Shown: positions 8,399 to 16,550 of the stretch, piece by piece
Position numbering within the stretch: the stretch's first letter is position 1
Layout of the letters: each line of letters starts with the position of its first letter
Assembly (NCBI RefSeq): GCF_900098745.1
Contig: NZ_FQTT01000011.1
Coordinates: 68,255-132,254, forward strand
Length of the DNA: 64,000 nt
Direction of reading: 5' to 3'
Source: Actinomyces glycerinitolerans
Lineage (GTDB): Bacteria > Actinomycetota > Actinomycetes > Actinomycetales > Actinomycetaceae
Translations under genes and position numbers: made by a program
The notes under the pieces: model-generated
Seen by the model: the letters and a program-made list of their open reading frames with translations, nothing else
Databases searched by the model: none
What the model was told of the DNA's origin: nothing

Positions 8399-9541
8399 AT
8401 GAAGAAACGAAATACTCAGTCATTCTCTCGGCGCTTACTCCGGATAAAAGCGGCCTTGGTTGCCGTGTCTCTAACGCTGGCTGGCGTCCTTCTCATGTTA
8501 CTGAACGGCTGGATGGCGAATCTTGACTTCGGCCCGTGGTCGTGGTTGCAAGCGCTACCGCTAGGCGAGCTAGGCGGAACACTGTTCGGTGCCGGACTGT
8601 TGGGAACGCTCTTCGAGTACACCTTTCGGCGTGACCAAGAGGAGTCCACGGTTGAGCGGTTCCGCCAGATCATTCGCGAGCAGGCGCCATCCATGCGTGA
8701 CGCAGTGGTAGAGGGCTTCGCTATTCACCCTGACGATCTTAAGCGGGTAGCCAATCCCGAGTTGCTGGACGACATCGCTAGCAACGTCATGTCACTGCGC
8801 CTAGGCGACGAACAATTCGCTCGAGAGATCTACGCAGACATCCGTGACCAAGCCTTCCGCGCTTCCGAGCGGTGGTACGACGTTGAAGTTCATGTTCGGC
8901 TGTCTAGTGCACTAGACAGGAGTACCGCAGGTACTCCTGTCTTCGACGTTACTGTGGAATGGGAGTACACCACCGTCCCGAGTAGCTCGGTGCGCCGCTT
9001 CTCATGCGTGTCAGATCGGGAGGAGTATCGCGAGCTACTCTTAGACCGACCTACCACCTCGCCGTGGCTCATGCAGAACCGTCCTGGCGTTGATGCATCC
9101 AGTCGCGATTCTTACGAGTTCCTGGAGCTTACTGTCGACGGGCGCCCGCAGAGCATACGCCGCAGCAGCCGCAAGACTGGCCAAACCTACAGCGTCCGCC
9201 TTGATGCGGCAGCGTGCAGCGGCGAGCCGGTACGTATTCGACAGGTGTTTCGGGTAGTGACGCCAACTTGGGGACACCGTCTTTACTTCGAACTCTCTCA
9301 ACCTTGCAGAGGCTTGTCCTTGGATATCGACTACACCAATACCGACATCGCGCACTTGACGCTAAGTGACACCGTGGCCACCAGTCGCTCCGTGCAGATC
9401 ACCAGGTCGCCAGTGAACGTTGCCGGACGCATGGTAGCGATCGATCTGCCGGGGTGGCTAATGCCTAGGAGCGGTTTCTCGGCGACCTGGACGCTAGAGT
9501 CAGAGCTGCCCCGCGACGAGCAACGCCGCAGGGCAGCCTGA
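8399..9541 (+). CDS. membrane protein with large C-terminal soluble region, unknown
   Basis: 380 residues. Two membrane segments near the N-terminus (about 16-37 and 55-72), then a cytosolic region: a helical part (residues 75-170, RRDQEESTVERFRQIIREQAPSMRDAVVEGF) and a strand-rich part (175-375) that looks like a beta-sandwich. No enzymatic motif was found. Its mRNA is predicted to be nearly leaderless. It is the central gene of the segment between the two XRE copies; GC content is moderate. Function unknown; similarity to hypothetical proteins of other actinobacteria is likely but not verifiable here. Confidence 0.65.
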   Translation: MKKRNTQSFSRRLLRIKAALVAVSLTLAGVLLMLLNGWMANLDFGPWSWLQALPLGELGGTLFGAGLLGTLFEYTFRRDQEESTVERFRQIIREQAPSMRDAVVEGFAIHPDDLKRVANPELLDDIASNVMSLRLGDEQFAREIYADIRDQAFRASERWYDVEVHVRLSSALDRSTAGTPVFDVTVEWEYTTVPSSSVRRFSCVSDREEYRELLLDRPTTSPWLMQNRPGVDASSRDSYEFLELTVDGRPQSIRRSSRKTGQTYSVRLDAAACSGEPVRIRQVFRVVTPTWGHRLYFELSQPCRGLSLDIDYTNTDIAHLTLSDTVATSRSVQITRSPVNVAGRMVAIDLPGWLMPRSGFSATWTLESELPRDEQRRRAA

Positions 9542-9661
9542 TGAAATGGTCCGAGCGCTCAGTCGCCGCCGCCCTGCATGACACTCACCTCCTGCTGTTG
9601 GCAGATTCCCGACTACATATGCTACTTATAAGTGTCCGGGTTGGCAAGTTGCCGGCGGTGG

Positions 9662-10165
9662 TCAGCGCGTCAGTCCATAGACCACGACGTCATGCCGCAC
9701 GCCGCCGTGTTGGTAACGGCCAGTCAGTGTGCCCTCGTATGCGAAGTCGAGCCCGGCAAATAGTTCCTGCGATGCCTTGTTGGTCGCCAGGATCCAGGCC
9801 TCCAGCCTCAACAACCCAAGCTCATCCAGCGCCCAGGAAATGGCGGCTTCCGCGCCTGCGCGCCCGTAACCACGTCTGCGGTCTTCTGGGCGCCAAATGC
9901 AGATGCCAACCTGCGCAACACGATTGCGCCAGTCGATGGCATGGATAGACGTCTCGCCAACGAGCTGACTGTCGTCCGCCAAGACAAAACTGTAGGCCTG
10001 GGCGAGCTGTGGACCCGCAGCGTCAACGATCTTGCGCCGGAGCTCGGCGCTACTGCGCGGGCGCCAGTACGGCGGACCATGCTGAGCCAGCTCCTTCCAA
10101 TCGTGACAAGCTTCCAGAACCTGGGGAATGTGATGCTCTGCCAGAGCGTGAAGGTTGACGGGCAT
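9662..10165 (-). CDS. GNAT-family N-acetyltransferase (RimJ/RimL type)
   Basis: 167 residues, the usual length for a single GNAT domain. It would transfer an acetyl group from acetyl-CoA to an amine of a protein or small molecule. The acetyl-CoA loop is RPEDRRRGYGRAGAEAAISWAL (about residues 91-112), preceded by the beta strands VGETSIHAID and VAQVGICIW and followed by LRLEAWILATNKASQELFAGLDFAYEG, as in the Acetyltransf_3 group. It starts 63 bp from the operator of XRE copy 2 and reads into the cassette, mirroring the DUF6907-like gene at the other end. Confidence 0.85.
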   Translation of the reverse strand: MPVNLHALAEHHIPQVLEACHDWKELAQHGPPYWRPRSSAELRRKIVDAAGPQLAQAYSFVLADDSQLVGETSIHAIDWRNRVAQVGICIWRPEDRRRGYGRAGAEAAISWALDELGLLRLEAWILATNKASQELFAGLDFAYEGTLTGRYQHGGVRHDVVVYGLTR

Positions 10166-10227
10166 CAGACACCCCTACTGGTCCGGCGGCGTGAGGCGCG
10201 GATTGGGTCGCGCCGGAGCAAACATGC

Positions 10228-10255
10228 TACTCATAAGTCTGTAGACTTTCGAGTA
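10228..10255. promoter_or_regulatory. XRE operator dyad, copy 2
   Basis: Outer arms TACTC (10228-10232) and GAGTA (10251-10255), inner arms AAGTCT (10235-10240) and AGACTT (10243-10248) around GT. It lies between the GNAT gene (minus) and XRE copy 2 (plus). A related half-site, TGCTACTTATAAGTG, occurs at 9620-9634 at the end of the GNAT gene. Confidence 0.6.
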
Positions 10256-10453
10256 GCGGCCGTTCAGTCTCGTGCTCATGGCTGTTGGGGACCTACAGAA
10301 GACCGTTGGCCGCAACCTACGTACCTACCGCCTCCAGCGAGGCCTGAGCCAAGAAGCCTTCGCCGACCTCCTGGGAGTCCACCGCACCTACATGGGCGGC
10401 ATCGAACGAGGCGAACGCAACCTCACCCTCAAAAGCCTAGAACGCATCGCCGA
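10228..10453. repeat. inverted repeat, right arm (226 bp)
   Basis: Partner of 6894-7119; see that entry. Together the arms flank 3.1 kb holding four genes. Confidence 0.85.
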
Positions 10454-10520
10454 ACAGATCGGGGTGGATCCGGGGGAGCTGATATATGAGAAGAAAAGCG
10501 ACCAGGTGACGGCAGATTGA
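10278..10520 (+). CDS. XRE-family HTH regulator, copy 2
   Basis: 80 residues from ATG at 10278 (GTG at 10272 is in frame), no ribosome site. It is identical to copy 1 through the helix-turn-helix and diverges after GVDP into GELIYEKKSDQVTAD. Because the divergence falls in the last dozen residues, both copies should recognise the same operator. Whether they compete or form mixed dimers is open. Confidence 0.8.
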   Translation: MAVGDLQKTVGRNLRTYRLQRGLSQEAFADLLGVHRTYMGGIERGERNLTLKSLERIAEQIGVDPGELIYEKKSDQVTAD

Positions 10521-10542
10521 CGATCGGTAAGTCTCTGCATAG

Positions 10543-11451
10543 TTACCGCACGAGCTTTTCTTCAATCGCCCCCATAAAACGCTCGAATCCTTGATCAACA
10601 AAACGCAGGAATAGTTGCGGTTCGAAAAACTCCGCTTCAAGCAATAGGGCTTCACCATCGCGACTCGTGGCTACGTCTATTCGCGCGTATAGCGGGACTT
10701 CAGCGTCGGCTCCCCACATATTGCGTGCGGCAACCTGTTGAACTGCACGCATCACCGCGTCGCCAAGTTGTATTTCGTTGTCTGTTGCTGTCGCAGGTTG
10801 AATGTTCTCTGTATACACACCTCCAACATATCCTCCTCCTGGGCGCAATATGGCTCCTTTTGAAATTGCGTGCGAAAACCGGCCGTTCAAGTATATTAAG
10901 CCACGTTCTGCGCCGTCCTGCACGGAATCGATCGGTTTTTGTATAAGAACAGTCTTGGAGCTTGCGATAATTTGCTCGCAGAGCGTTAGCGCTTCAGGGT
11001 CGTTCGCCCTGAATAGACCAGTGTCGCGAGAGCCAGCTGATATGTTCGGCTTGATGATCACGTATGGTTCGGCAAAGCAGCCGAAGGCACGTCGGCAACC
11101 TTCCAAAGTGTCGCAGAAAGACGTCTCGCTGAAGCGGATGCCGAAAGCCGCCAACTCCTTAAGATACAACTTATCTGCACTCCAGTTAACTAGCTGAATG
11201 GGATTAAAGATACGCAAGTTTGCAGGGATACTTGACAGCCAGCGGGAGAACTCTGCCTGACGGATTGGGTAGTCCCATGGTGAACGAAAGATTAGTGCGT
11301 CATATGCAGAAAGATCGGGGCTTGTGTGCCATATTAGCGCATCTGCGTGCAAATGTTGACTATTGGCATTAAGGTACTCTCGCACCATGTCGGTTTCTAC
11401 GTCGTCGCCGTTCAGAAAGTCTGAGTCGGTGGTGATTAATGCAACTCTCAT
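10543..11451 (-). CDS. ATP-grasp domain protein (RimK/glutathione-synthetase-like)
   Basis: 302 residues from ATG at 11451, where ATGA overlaps the stop of the upstream gene. An N-terminal pre-ATP-grasp domain (MRVALITTDSDFLNGDD ... LIFRSPWDYPIRQAEFSRWL) is followed by ATP-binding segments (YVIIKPNISAGSRDTGLF, ERGLIYLNGRFSHAISK) and the metal-binding end LLLEAEFFEPQLFL, where ExE is expected to bind Mg. ATP-grasp enzymes of this type ligate a carboxylate to an amine through an acyl phosphate; the substrate cannot be told. The arrangement resembles small stand-alone ligases related to cycloserine-cluster DcsG, but this is a loose comparison. Confidence 0.75.
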   Translation of the reverse strand: MRVALITTDSDFLNGDDVETDMVREYLNANSQHLHADALIWHTSPDLSAYDALIFRSPWDYPIRQAEFSRWLSSIPANLRIFNPIQLVNWSADKLYLKELAAFGIRFSETSFCDTLEGCRRAFGCFAEPYVIIKPNISAGSRDTGLFRANDPEALTLCEQIIASSKTVLIQKPIDSVQDGAERGLIYLNGRFSHAISKGAILRPGGGYVGGVYTENIQPATATDNEIQLGDAVMRAVQQVAARNMWGADAEVPLYARIDVATSRDGEALLLEAEFFEPQLFLRFVDQGFERFMGAIEEKLVR

Positions 11452-11915
11452 TCTTCGATTATACCATCTCGTGGGTTTGTATCTGAGGATAGTTCTTGTC
11501 GCCACAGCTTGTATGTCCTAGGGTGCCATTCTGGAGCCGAGGTTAGATGCTCGACTGTGATGGGACTTGCAGCAAGACAATCGACAATGAAAGCACGCCA
11601 AGACGGCTCATCATCGGCCATTAGTCCAAGTTTGGTATCCAGGACAACTTCACTCACATCCAGATACATCTCGGCTATTGACTCTAGCCTGAAGTACCTG
11701 TCGCCGCTTTTCTCCTCCTCCCACCTCTCGCCGTTGTAGAAGTAGGGGCGAGCGTATGGGTGGTCGATAAACACCCTGTCCAGTTCATGGAACATGGTCA
11801 TTGCCATTTGGTATCCCTGACTTTTGACCTCTCGAGTGTAAAGGCGCTGAGAAAACACGGCACTGACAATTGATACCAATAATGCTGCAACTGCTATGAC
11901 GTCAGTGCCGCTCAT
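11448..11915 (-). CDS. single-pass membrane protein coupled to the ATP-grasp gene
   Basis: 155 residues from ATG at 11915, with AAGGA about 12 bp upstream (TTG at 11933 is in frame but overlaps that site). One N-terminal membrane anchor (VIAVAALLVSIVSAVFS, residues about 6-22), then a soluble helical domain (MAMTMFHELDRVFIDHPYARPYFYNGERWEEE ... MYLDVSEVVLDTKLGL). Small membrane-anchored proteins of this shape are common as uncharacterised neighbours of signalling or defence genes. The 4-bp ATGA overlap makes a two-gene operon with the ATP-grasp enzyme. Confidence 0.65.
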   Translation of the reverse strand: MSGTDVIAVAALLVSIVSAVFSQRLYTREVKSQGYQMAMTMFHELDRVFIDHPYARPYFYNGERWEEEKSGDRYFRLESIAEMYLDVSEVVLDTKLGLMADDEPSWRAFIVDCLAASPITVEHLTSAPEWHPRTYKLWRQELSSDTNPRDGIIEE

Positions 11916-12318
11916 GATAGTAATATCCTTCAATGTAGTGGCGATCGCACGTGCTACTAGTTGCCGTGCTATGCGCTGGGCGTTTGTGGGTGGGTTGCTT
12001 GGCTGTTGCTTGGAGACTCGGGTAGTAGCAGTGTAGATGGTTGGGAGAGCGGCTCGATGCCATAACGCAAGGGCGACGCTGAATCGTCACCAGGAGCGAG
12101 GATCGGAGAAACAGTCAAATTCCAATGCTCGTACTTGATGGCGTCGACGATAGATAAGGAGGATTTAATAGATAAGTGGGATTAGTAGACATTATTAGCT
12201 AGTGACGTTGCTTCTAGCTCCTGGGGTTGTCGGCGTCTGGACGTGATCTCCTGCCTGTAGTTGCGTTAAGCGTGTCGCGATTTCATCGGGTACAACATGT
12301 CTTGGCCGACGACGTTCT
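11916..12318. other. intergenic region, nothing convincing
   Basis: About 400 bp, AT-richer around 12150-12200. An AAGGAGG at 12156-12162 is not followed by a usable reading frame. No tRNA, terminator or repeat was recognised. Confidence 0.4.
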
Positions 12319-12792
12319 CTACTTCTCTGCCAGATGCTTCCGCACCGTGCTTCGTTCGAAGCCTAGCTCCAGGCCGATCTCGATGAAGGTCTTGCCCTCG
12401 GCGCGCAGCTCCAGCGCCCGCTGCCGGTCTTCCTCGGTGAAGCGGTGTAGGCCTCTTGTGCGCTCGCGCTTGTTCGGCTTGCGCCAGATGGCGCGCACGG
12501 TGCCCTCGTGAACGCCGTACCGCCTAGCCACTTCCGGAGCGCTGAGGCCGCTGCCCGCCTGCTGGAAGATGGCGTCACGTGTCTGGGCGGACACCGGACG
12601 GTGCTTCGCGTGAGTGACTCGACGGACAGTACGGCTAGACGAGATGGAAGCATCCGCCTCGCTGGAGCCCGGGCTGCTTGGAGGTTCGACCAGACGGTCT
12701 CGTTCGCCCTCCCCAGTCGGCTCCCCGAGCCGTCTCAAGTACCGCAACAGGGGCGCCCAGTTGTTAGTGTTGAGCATGCCGAGGCGCACCAT
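12319..12792 (-). CDS. double helix-turn-helix DNA-binding protein
   Basis: 157 residues from ATG at 12792 (a longer frame to 12978 has an implausible leader). Two transposase/resolvase-type helix-turn-helix units are seen: residues about 68-105 (TRDAIFQQAGSGLSAPEVARRYGVHEGTVRAIWRK) and about 117-157 (TEEDRQRALELRAEGKTFIEIGLELGFERSTVRKHLAEK). The linker before them is serine- and acid-rich. No catalytic domain. It could be the DNA-binding tail of a lost recombinase or a free-standing regulator. An imperfect dyad, ACTTTCG/CGAAGT, lies about 15-30 bp upstream of the start. Confidence 0.6.
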   Translation of the reverse strand: MVRLGMLNTNNWAPLLRYLRRLGEPTGEGERDRLVEPPSSPGSSEADASISSSRTVRRVTHAKHRPVSAQTRDAIFQQAGSGLSAPEVARRYGVHEGTVRAIWRKPNKRERTRGLHRFTEEDRQRALELRAEGKTFIEIGLELGFERSTVRKHLAEK

Positions 12793-13143
12793 GACACCCT
12801 TATACGAACTTTCGTCATGCGAAGTTGGCGTAGGGGTCGTCTCAACCAACGAAGCGTGCTCACCCTGCGGGGTGGGCGCTTTTCGTTGTGGGAGAGCTTT
12901 GTGTCCAGTATCAAGCCACAGGTTTTGTGGCGACTGTTTCGAGGTAGAGGCGACCCAAGGATCAGCTCGGCCTTGCACAGCGAGTTCAGCACCTCGGCCA
13001 GAGCAACGCCAGAAGGAGGTCGCCCTTCGACCCCACCGAGGCCACCGCGTCGCAGTCAGACAGGGCCCGCCCGCCAGGTCTGCCGGTCACTGCTCCTTTC
13101 TTGAGCAGAAGCAGGCGCTTGTACCCTGTTTCCCCAAGGAGGC
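12793..13143. other. intergenic region, no gene supported
   Basis: 350 bp between divergent genes. Open frames are shadows without ribosome sites. Only the dyad near 12808-12825 was noticed. Confidence 0.35.
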
Positions 13144-13177
13144 TTGTACTGTTCAAGGGGTGACCATTATGATCACC
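13144..13177 (+). promoter_or_regulatory. promoter overlapping a 19-bp dyad
   Basis: TTGTAC (13144-13149), 18 bp, TATGAT (13168-13173). The -10 box lies in an inverted repeat, GGTGACCAT/ATGATCACC (13159-13177), one mismatch, which is a likely repressor site for the gene at 13258. Confidence 0.45.
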
Positions 13178-13257
13178 GCGGCAGACGGCCGGCGGTGCGA
13201 TGTAGACGCAAGGTGCGGCCGGTGATCGATTACGTTTACGTTCGCGGGAGGATCCGC

Positions 13258-14187
13258 ATGGCCGGGACAGGGAAATCGGAGTGGGTGAAGCCACGGCGAA
13301 CACACGGTGCGGGCGGCAGCGGCCTGACCTGGCTCGCATCCCTGTCTATTGCGCTGATTGTCGTCATCGCCGGGGCGGGATTGCTGTCCTTCCCTGCGGG
13401 AGCGCCTCATGAGACCCTCAACCAGTACGGCGAGTCAATACAGATGTGGGGCGGCGGAGTATACGAGCACGACTCGTACTTCAAGGCGACAATCTTCATC
13501 GGCACGGATTGTGCCTGGCTTCTTGTTGTTGTACCGTTCGCTGTAAAAGTGGTCGCCGACTACCGCAGGCGGGACGACATGGGCAGTCGCATAAACCTCC
13601 TCGCATTCTTTTCTCTCGCCCTCTATTACGCCGTTAGCATGTCATTCGGAGCGACATTCAACGAGTTGCACCTACTGTACACGGCATTGCTCTCGCTATC
13701 CTTCTTTGGAACCGTCACATTGTCCCTAAGCCTTCTGCGGGAGCGGCCGGAGGCGTTCGAATACGCTACTCCGAAGGGCGCGGTCGCGTTCTTGGTGATT
13801 ACGGGATCAGCCTTGTTTGCGGCCTGGCTGCCCGACATCGTCGGCGCCTATCTGACCTCGGGCACACTCGATCTCATCGAGGTTTATACAACGGAAGTGA
13901 CCTACGTCGTCGACATGGGCATTATTGCCCCGCTCATGTTCTTGACGATCGGACATCTTCGGAGGAGGACGTTTACCGGGTACGTGCTGCTGCGGCTTCT
14001 GCTCCGAGTTTGCCTGGGCGTCGGCGTGGTTCTGGTGTTTCAGACGGTTGTCCAGATGCTTGGGCGCGTCGATCTGCCTGTTCAGGCCGTGATCAGTAAG
14101 ACTGCAATCTTCGTCATACTCGCGCTCTGCGCCGTTCTCATCGACAAGAAGATTCATGTCACGGAGAAGGCTACGAACGCCGCCTGA
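13258..14187 (+). CDS. eight-TM integral membrane protein, unknown
   Basis: 309 residues from ATG at 13258 with GGGAGGA just upstream; longer starts give a non-protein-like leader. Eight hydrophobic segments span the protein, beginning with LTWLASLSIALIVVIAGAGLLSF at about residue 23. The loops carry acidic residues (TLNQYGESIQMWGGGVYEHDSYFKA between TM1 and TM2). No transporter signature was recognised. It stands alone, with its own operator-bearing promoter, before the conserved rph region. Confidence 0.65.
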   Translation: MAGTGKSEWVKPRRTHGAGGSGLTWLASLSIALIVVIAGAGLLSFPAGAPHETLNQYGESIQMWGGGVYEHDSYFKATIFIGTDCAWLLVVVPFAVKVVADYRRRDDMGSRINLLAFFSLALYYAVSMSFGATFNELHLLYTALLSLSFFGTVTLSLSLLRERPEAFEYATPKGAVAFLVITGSALFAAWLPDIVGAYLTSGTLDLIEVYTTEVTYVVDMGIIAPLMFLTIGHLRRRTFTGYVLLRLLLRVCLGVGVVLVFQTVVQMLGRVDLPVQAVISKTAIFVILALCAVLIDKKIHVTEKATNAA

Positions 14188-14598
14188 GCGGGTGAGCGTT
14201 GAAGCGAGCCGCTTCTGAGGAAGATGTCGGCCTGGAAAGCAGTGAGCCTTTCTCATCAGGGAAGCGCGTTGGCTCCCTATGCGGGGCTTCTCAGGTAGGT
14301 CTGGACCTGGCCTGTAGGAGCGCCGCCCATGTCGGACCTGAACCCCTGGCGGGCATCTTGCCCCGACGTCGGAGCCCACATCCCCCTTGCCCGCCAGGGT
14401 CGCTGCGCGCTGGGTGGCCTGGATGAGAGTGATCACCCGCCCTGTACGCCGGCGGAATGACGGTGCGCGAAATCCAGCACCACTTGGCCTCGACCAGCGG
14501 TGCCGGCCCCGCGGTGACGAATGCCGGGCTGCCGCTCATCCGTGCCGGCCGTCCACCGGTCCCGGGCCCGAATCCAGCCCCCGGGTACCCTGGGGCGC
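14188..14598. other. intergenic region, nothing convincing
   Basis: About 410 bp before rph. GC-rich, open in several frames by composition only. No RNA gene or repeat was recognised. It marks the border between the accessory region and conserved housekeeping genes. Confidence 0.4.
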
Positions 14599-15432
14599 GT
14601 GACTGACACCAAGACCCGTAAGGACGGCCGCTCCCCCAACGAGCTGCGCTCCATCTCCATCACCCGCAACTGGCAAGTCAACGGCGAAGGCTCGGTCCTC
14701 GTCGAGTTCGGCCGCACGCGCGTGCTGTGCGTCGCCTCATTCGTCGAGGGCGTGCCGCGCTGGCGCAAGGGCGGCGGCGAGGGCTGGGTGACGGCCGAGT
14801 ACGCGATGCTGCCGCGCGCCGGCTCCGAGCGCTCCGGCCGCGAATCCGTACGCGGCAAGATCGGCGGCCGCACGCACGAGATCTCCAGGCTGATCGGCCG
14901 CTCCCTGCGCGGCGTGGTGGACGTGGCCGCGCTGGGAGAGAACACGATCACCCTGGACTGCGACGTGCTCCAGGCCGACGGCGGCACCCGCACCGCCGCC
15001 GTCACCGGCGCCTACGTGGCGCTGGCCGACGCCGTCGCCTGGGGCACGCGCCGCGGCTACGTCAAGGCTCGCGCCGGCAAGCCGGTCATTGCCGACTCCG
15101 TCTCGGCGGTGTCGGTGGGGATTATCGACGGCATCCCCTGCCTCGACCTGCCCTATGAGGAGGATGTGCGCGCCCAGACCGACATGAACGTGGTCCAGAC
15201 CGGCGCCGGCAACTTCATCGAGGTGCAGGGAACCGCCGAGCACGCCCCCTTCGACCGCACCGAGCTCGGCACCCTGCTCGACCTGGCCACCAAGGGCAAC
15301 GCCGAGCTGGCCGCACTGCAGGCCCGCGTGCTGGCCGGTCCCGACGACGTTCCCTTCACCGTGTCCACATGCGAGCAGGCGGTGCAGTCCCCCGCCGGGA
15401 CCGGCCCGGCGGCCGGAGTCGAGGAGGGCTGA
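14599..15432 (+). CDS. rph: ribonuclease PH
   Basis: 277 residues from GTG at 14599. A phosphate-dependent 3'-5' exoribonuclease that trims tRNA 3' ends, releasing nucleoside diphosphates. Family motifs are evident: [18 protein letters not shown] (about 35-52), the [13 protein letters not shown] segment (about 75-87), [15 protein letters not shown], the [23 protein letters not shown] block and [18 protein letters not shown]. The first about 15 residues ([18 protein letters not shown]) fit the family start. It is followed after 2 bp by rdgB, a conserved pairing. In relatives I know, both normally follow murI and the MBL gene on one strand; here they are on the opposite strand. Confidence 0.95.
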   Translation: MTDTKTRKDGRSPNELRSISITRNWQVNGEGSVLVEFGRTRVLCVASFVEGVPRWRKGGGEGWVTAEYAMLPRAGSERSGRESVRGKIGGRTHEISRLIGRSLRGVVDVAALGENTITLDCDVLQADGGTRTAAVTGAYVALADAVAWGTRRGYVKARAGKPVIADSVSAVSVGIIDGIPCLDLPYEEDVRAQTDMNVVQTGAGNFIEVQGTAEHAPFDRTELGTLLDLATKGNAELAALQARVLAGPDDVPFTVSTCEQAVQSPAGTGPAAGVEEG

Positions 15433-15434
15433 CC

Positions 15435-16145
15435 GTGGCACCTCAGCTCAAACCGGCGCAGGCCGCGACGCCGTCGGCCGACGGTTCGGTGGCCGTGCCC
15501 GTAGGTGCCCGGCTGGTGCTGGCCAGTCACAATCCCGGCAAGTTGGCCGAACTGCGCGCAATCCTGACGCCGCTGGTGGACGGACTGGCTCCCGAGCAGA
15601 TCATCTCCTCGGCCGGACTCGGCACCCCCGAGCCGGTGGAGGACGGGCTGACCTTCGCCGCCAATGCCACGCTCAAGGCGCGCGCCCTGGCCCAGGCGAC
15701 CGGGCTGGCGGCGGTCGCCGACGACTCCGGGCTGTGCGTGGATGTGCTGGGTGGGGCGCCGGGCATCTTCTCGGCCCGTTGGTCGGGCCGCCACGGCGAC
15801 GACGAGGCCAACCTGCGACTGCTGTTGGGACAGCTTGCCGACGTCGCCGACCCGCATCGTACGGCGCGCTTCACCTGTGCCGCGGTGCTGGTAGTGCCTA
15901 GCCGGGACGGCGAGCCGGAATCAGTGACCGTGGTGGAGCGCTCCATGACCGGTCGGCTGCTGCACGCGCCGGTTGGCGCCGGCGGCTTCGGCTACGACCC
16001 GATCTTCGTGCCGGTTCAAGAGGACGCCCCGGGCGGTTCCGGGCGGACGACGGCGCAGATGAGTGCGGCGGAGAAGAACGCCATCTCCCACCGTGGCCAG
16101 GCCCTGCGCGCCCTGGCTCCCGCCCTGCGGGACCTGCTCGCCTAG
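15435..16145 (+). CDS. rdgB: RdgB/HAM1 non-canonical purine NTP pyrophosphatase
   Basis: 236 residues from GTG at 15435, 2 bp after rph. It hydrolyses dITP, XTP and ITP to monophosphates and keeps deaminated purines out of DNA. Motifs: VLASHNPGKLAELRAIL (about 29-45), LTFAANATLKARALAQATGLAAVADDSGLCVDVLGGAPGIFSARWSG, GFGYDPIFVP and MSAAEKNAISHRGQAL near the end. A 25-residue N-terminal extension precedes the usual start of the fold. A diverged copy of the 23-bp unit seen at 44914 lies just after the stop (16168-16190). Confidence 0.95.
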   Translation: MAPQLKPAQAATPSADGSVAVPVGARLVLASHNPGKLAELRAILTPLVDGLAPEQIISSAGLGTPEPVEDGLTFAANATLKARALAQATGLAAVADDSGLCVDVLGGAPGIFSARWSGRHGDDEANLRLLLGQLADVADPHRTARFTCAAVLVVPSRDGEPESVTVVERSMTGRLLHAPVGAGGFGYDPIFVPVQEDAPGGSGRTTAQMSAAEKNAISHRGQALRALAPALRDLLA

Positions 16146-16286
16146 CCTTGCCGGGACCGGCGTCCGCACCGAGGTCGGTCGAAGTGGAGCGCCAAGACAC
16201 GAGCCTCAACCGGTTCTTCCGATTTGGCAGCGCTGTTCCGAGCGGCCGCACCCTCGAGTGCGAAGCGCTGGTCAGTGCTGGTTTCT

Positions 16287-16341
16287 GACCTTGGGGTGTG
16301 GTTTACGACTCCGGGGTGGTCGTGATTCGCACCCCAAGGTC
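16287..16341. repeat. phased interrupted palindrome (element 1)
   Basis: Outer arms GACCTTGGGGTG (16287-16298) and CACCCCAAGGTC (16330-16341) are perfect. Inner arms ACGAC (16305-16309) and GTCGT (16319-16323) share the same centre, 16314. GGTCGT recurs at 16318, 16338 and 16357, spaced 20 and 19 bp. It aligns without gaps to 53931-53988. Confidence 0.75.
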
Positions 16342-16550
16342 GTAAATCGACATGGCGGTCGTCTCACGGGAGCACAGCCGGCCGGGGAACACGGGCCCCA
16401 CCAACCCCGGGCCACAGGAGCAGGTCCCCGTGCCTGAAGCCCGGCCCACACCGCCGGGCGCGGGTCAGGTGGACTGCCGAGTGCGGCGTCGGAGGGCTCT
16501 GACTCGCGGGCCGTCAGGGCGCGGCGTCATGGGGGCGGCGTAGCGGGGTG

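Noticed and set aside
11452..11463. Consensus TATAAT (minus strand) placing a transcription start exactly on the ATP-grasp ATG
   Set aside because: The hexamer is part of the coding sequence (GII) of the overlapping upstream gene, and no -35 is present; the ATGA coupling explains the start more simply. An internal promoter is not excluded.
12156..12162. AAGGAGG that looks like a ribosome site
   Set aside because: No start codon with an open frame longer than a few codons follows on that strand.
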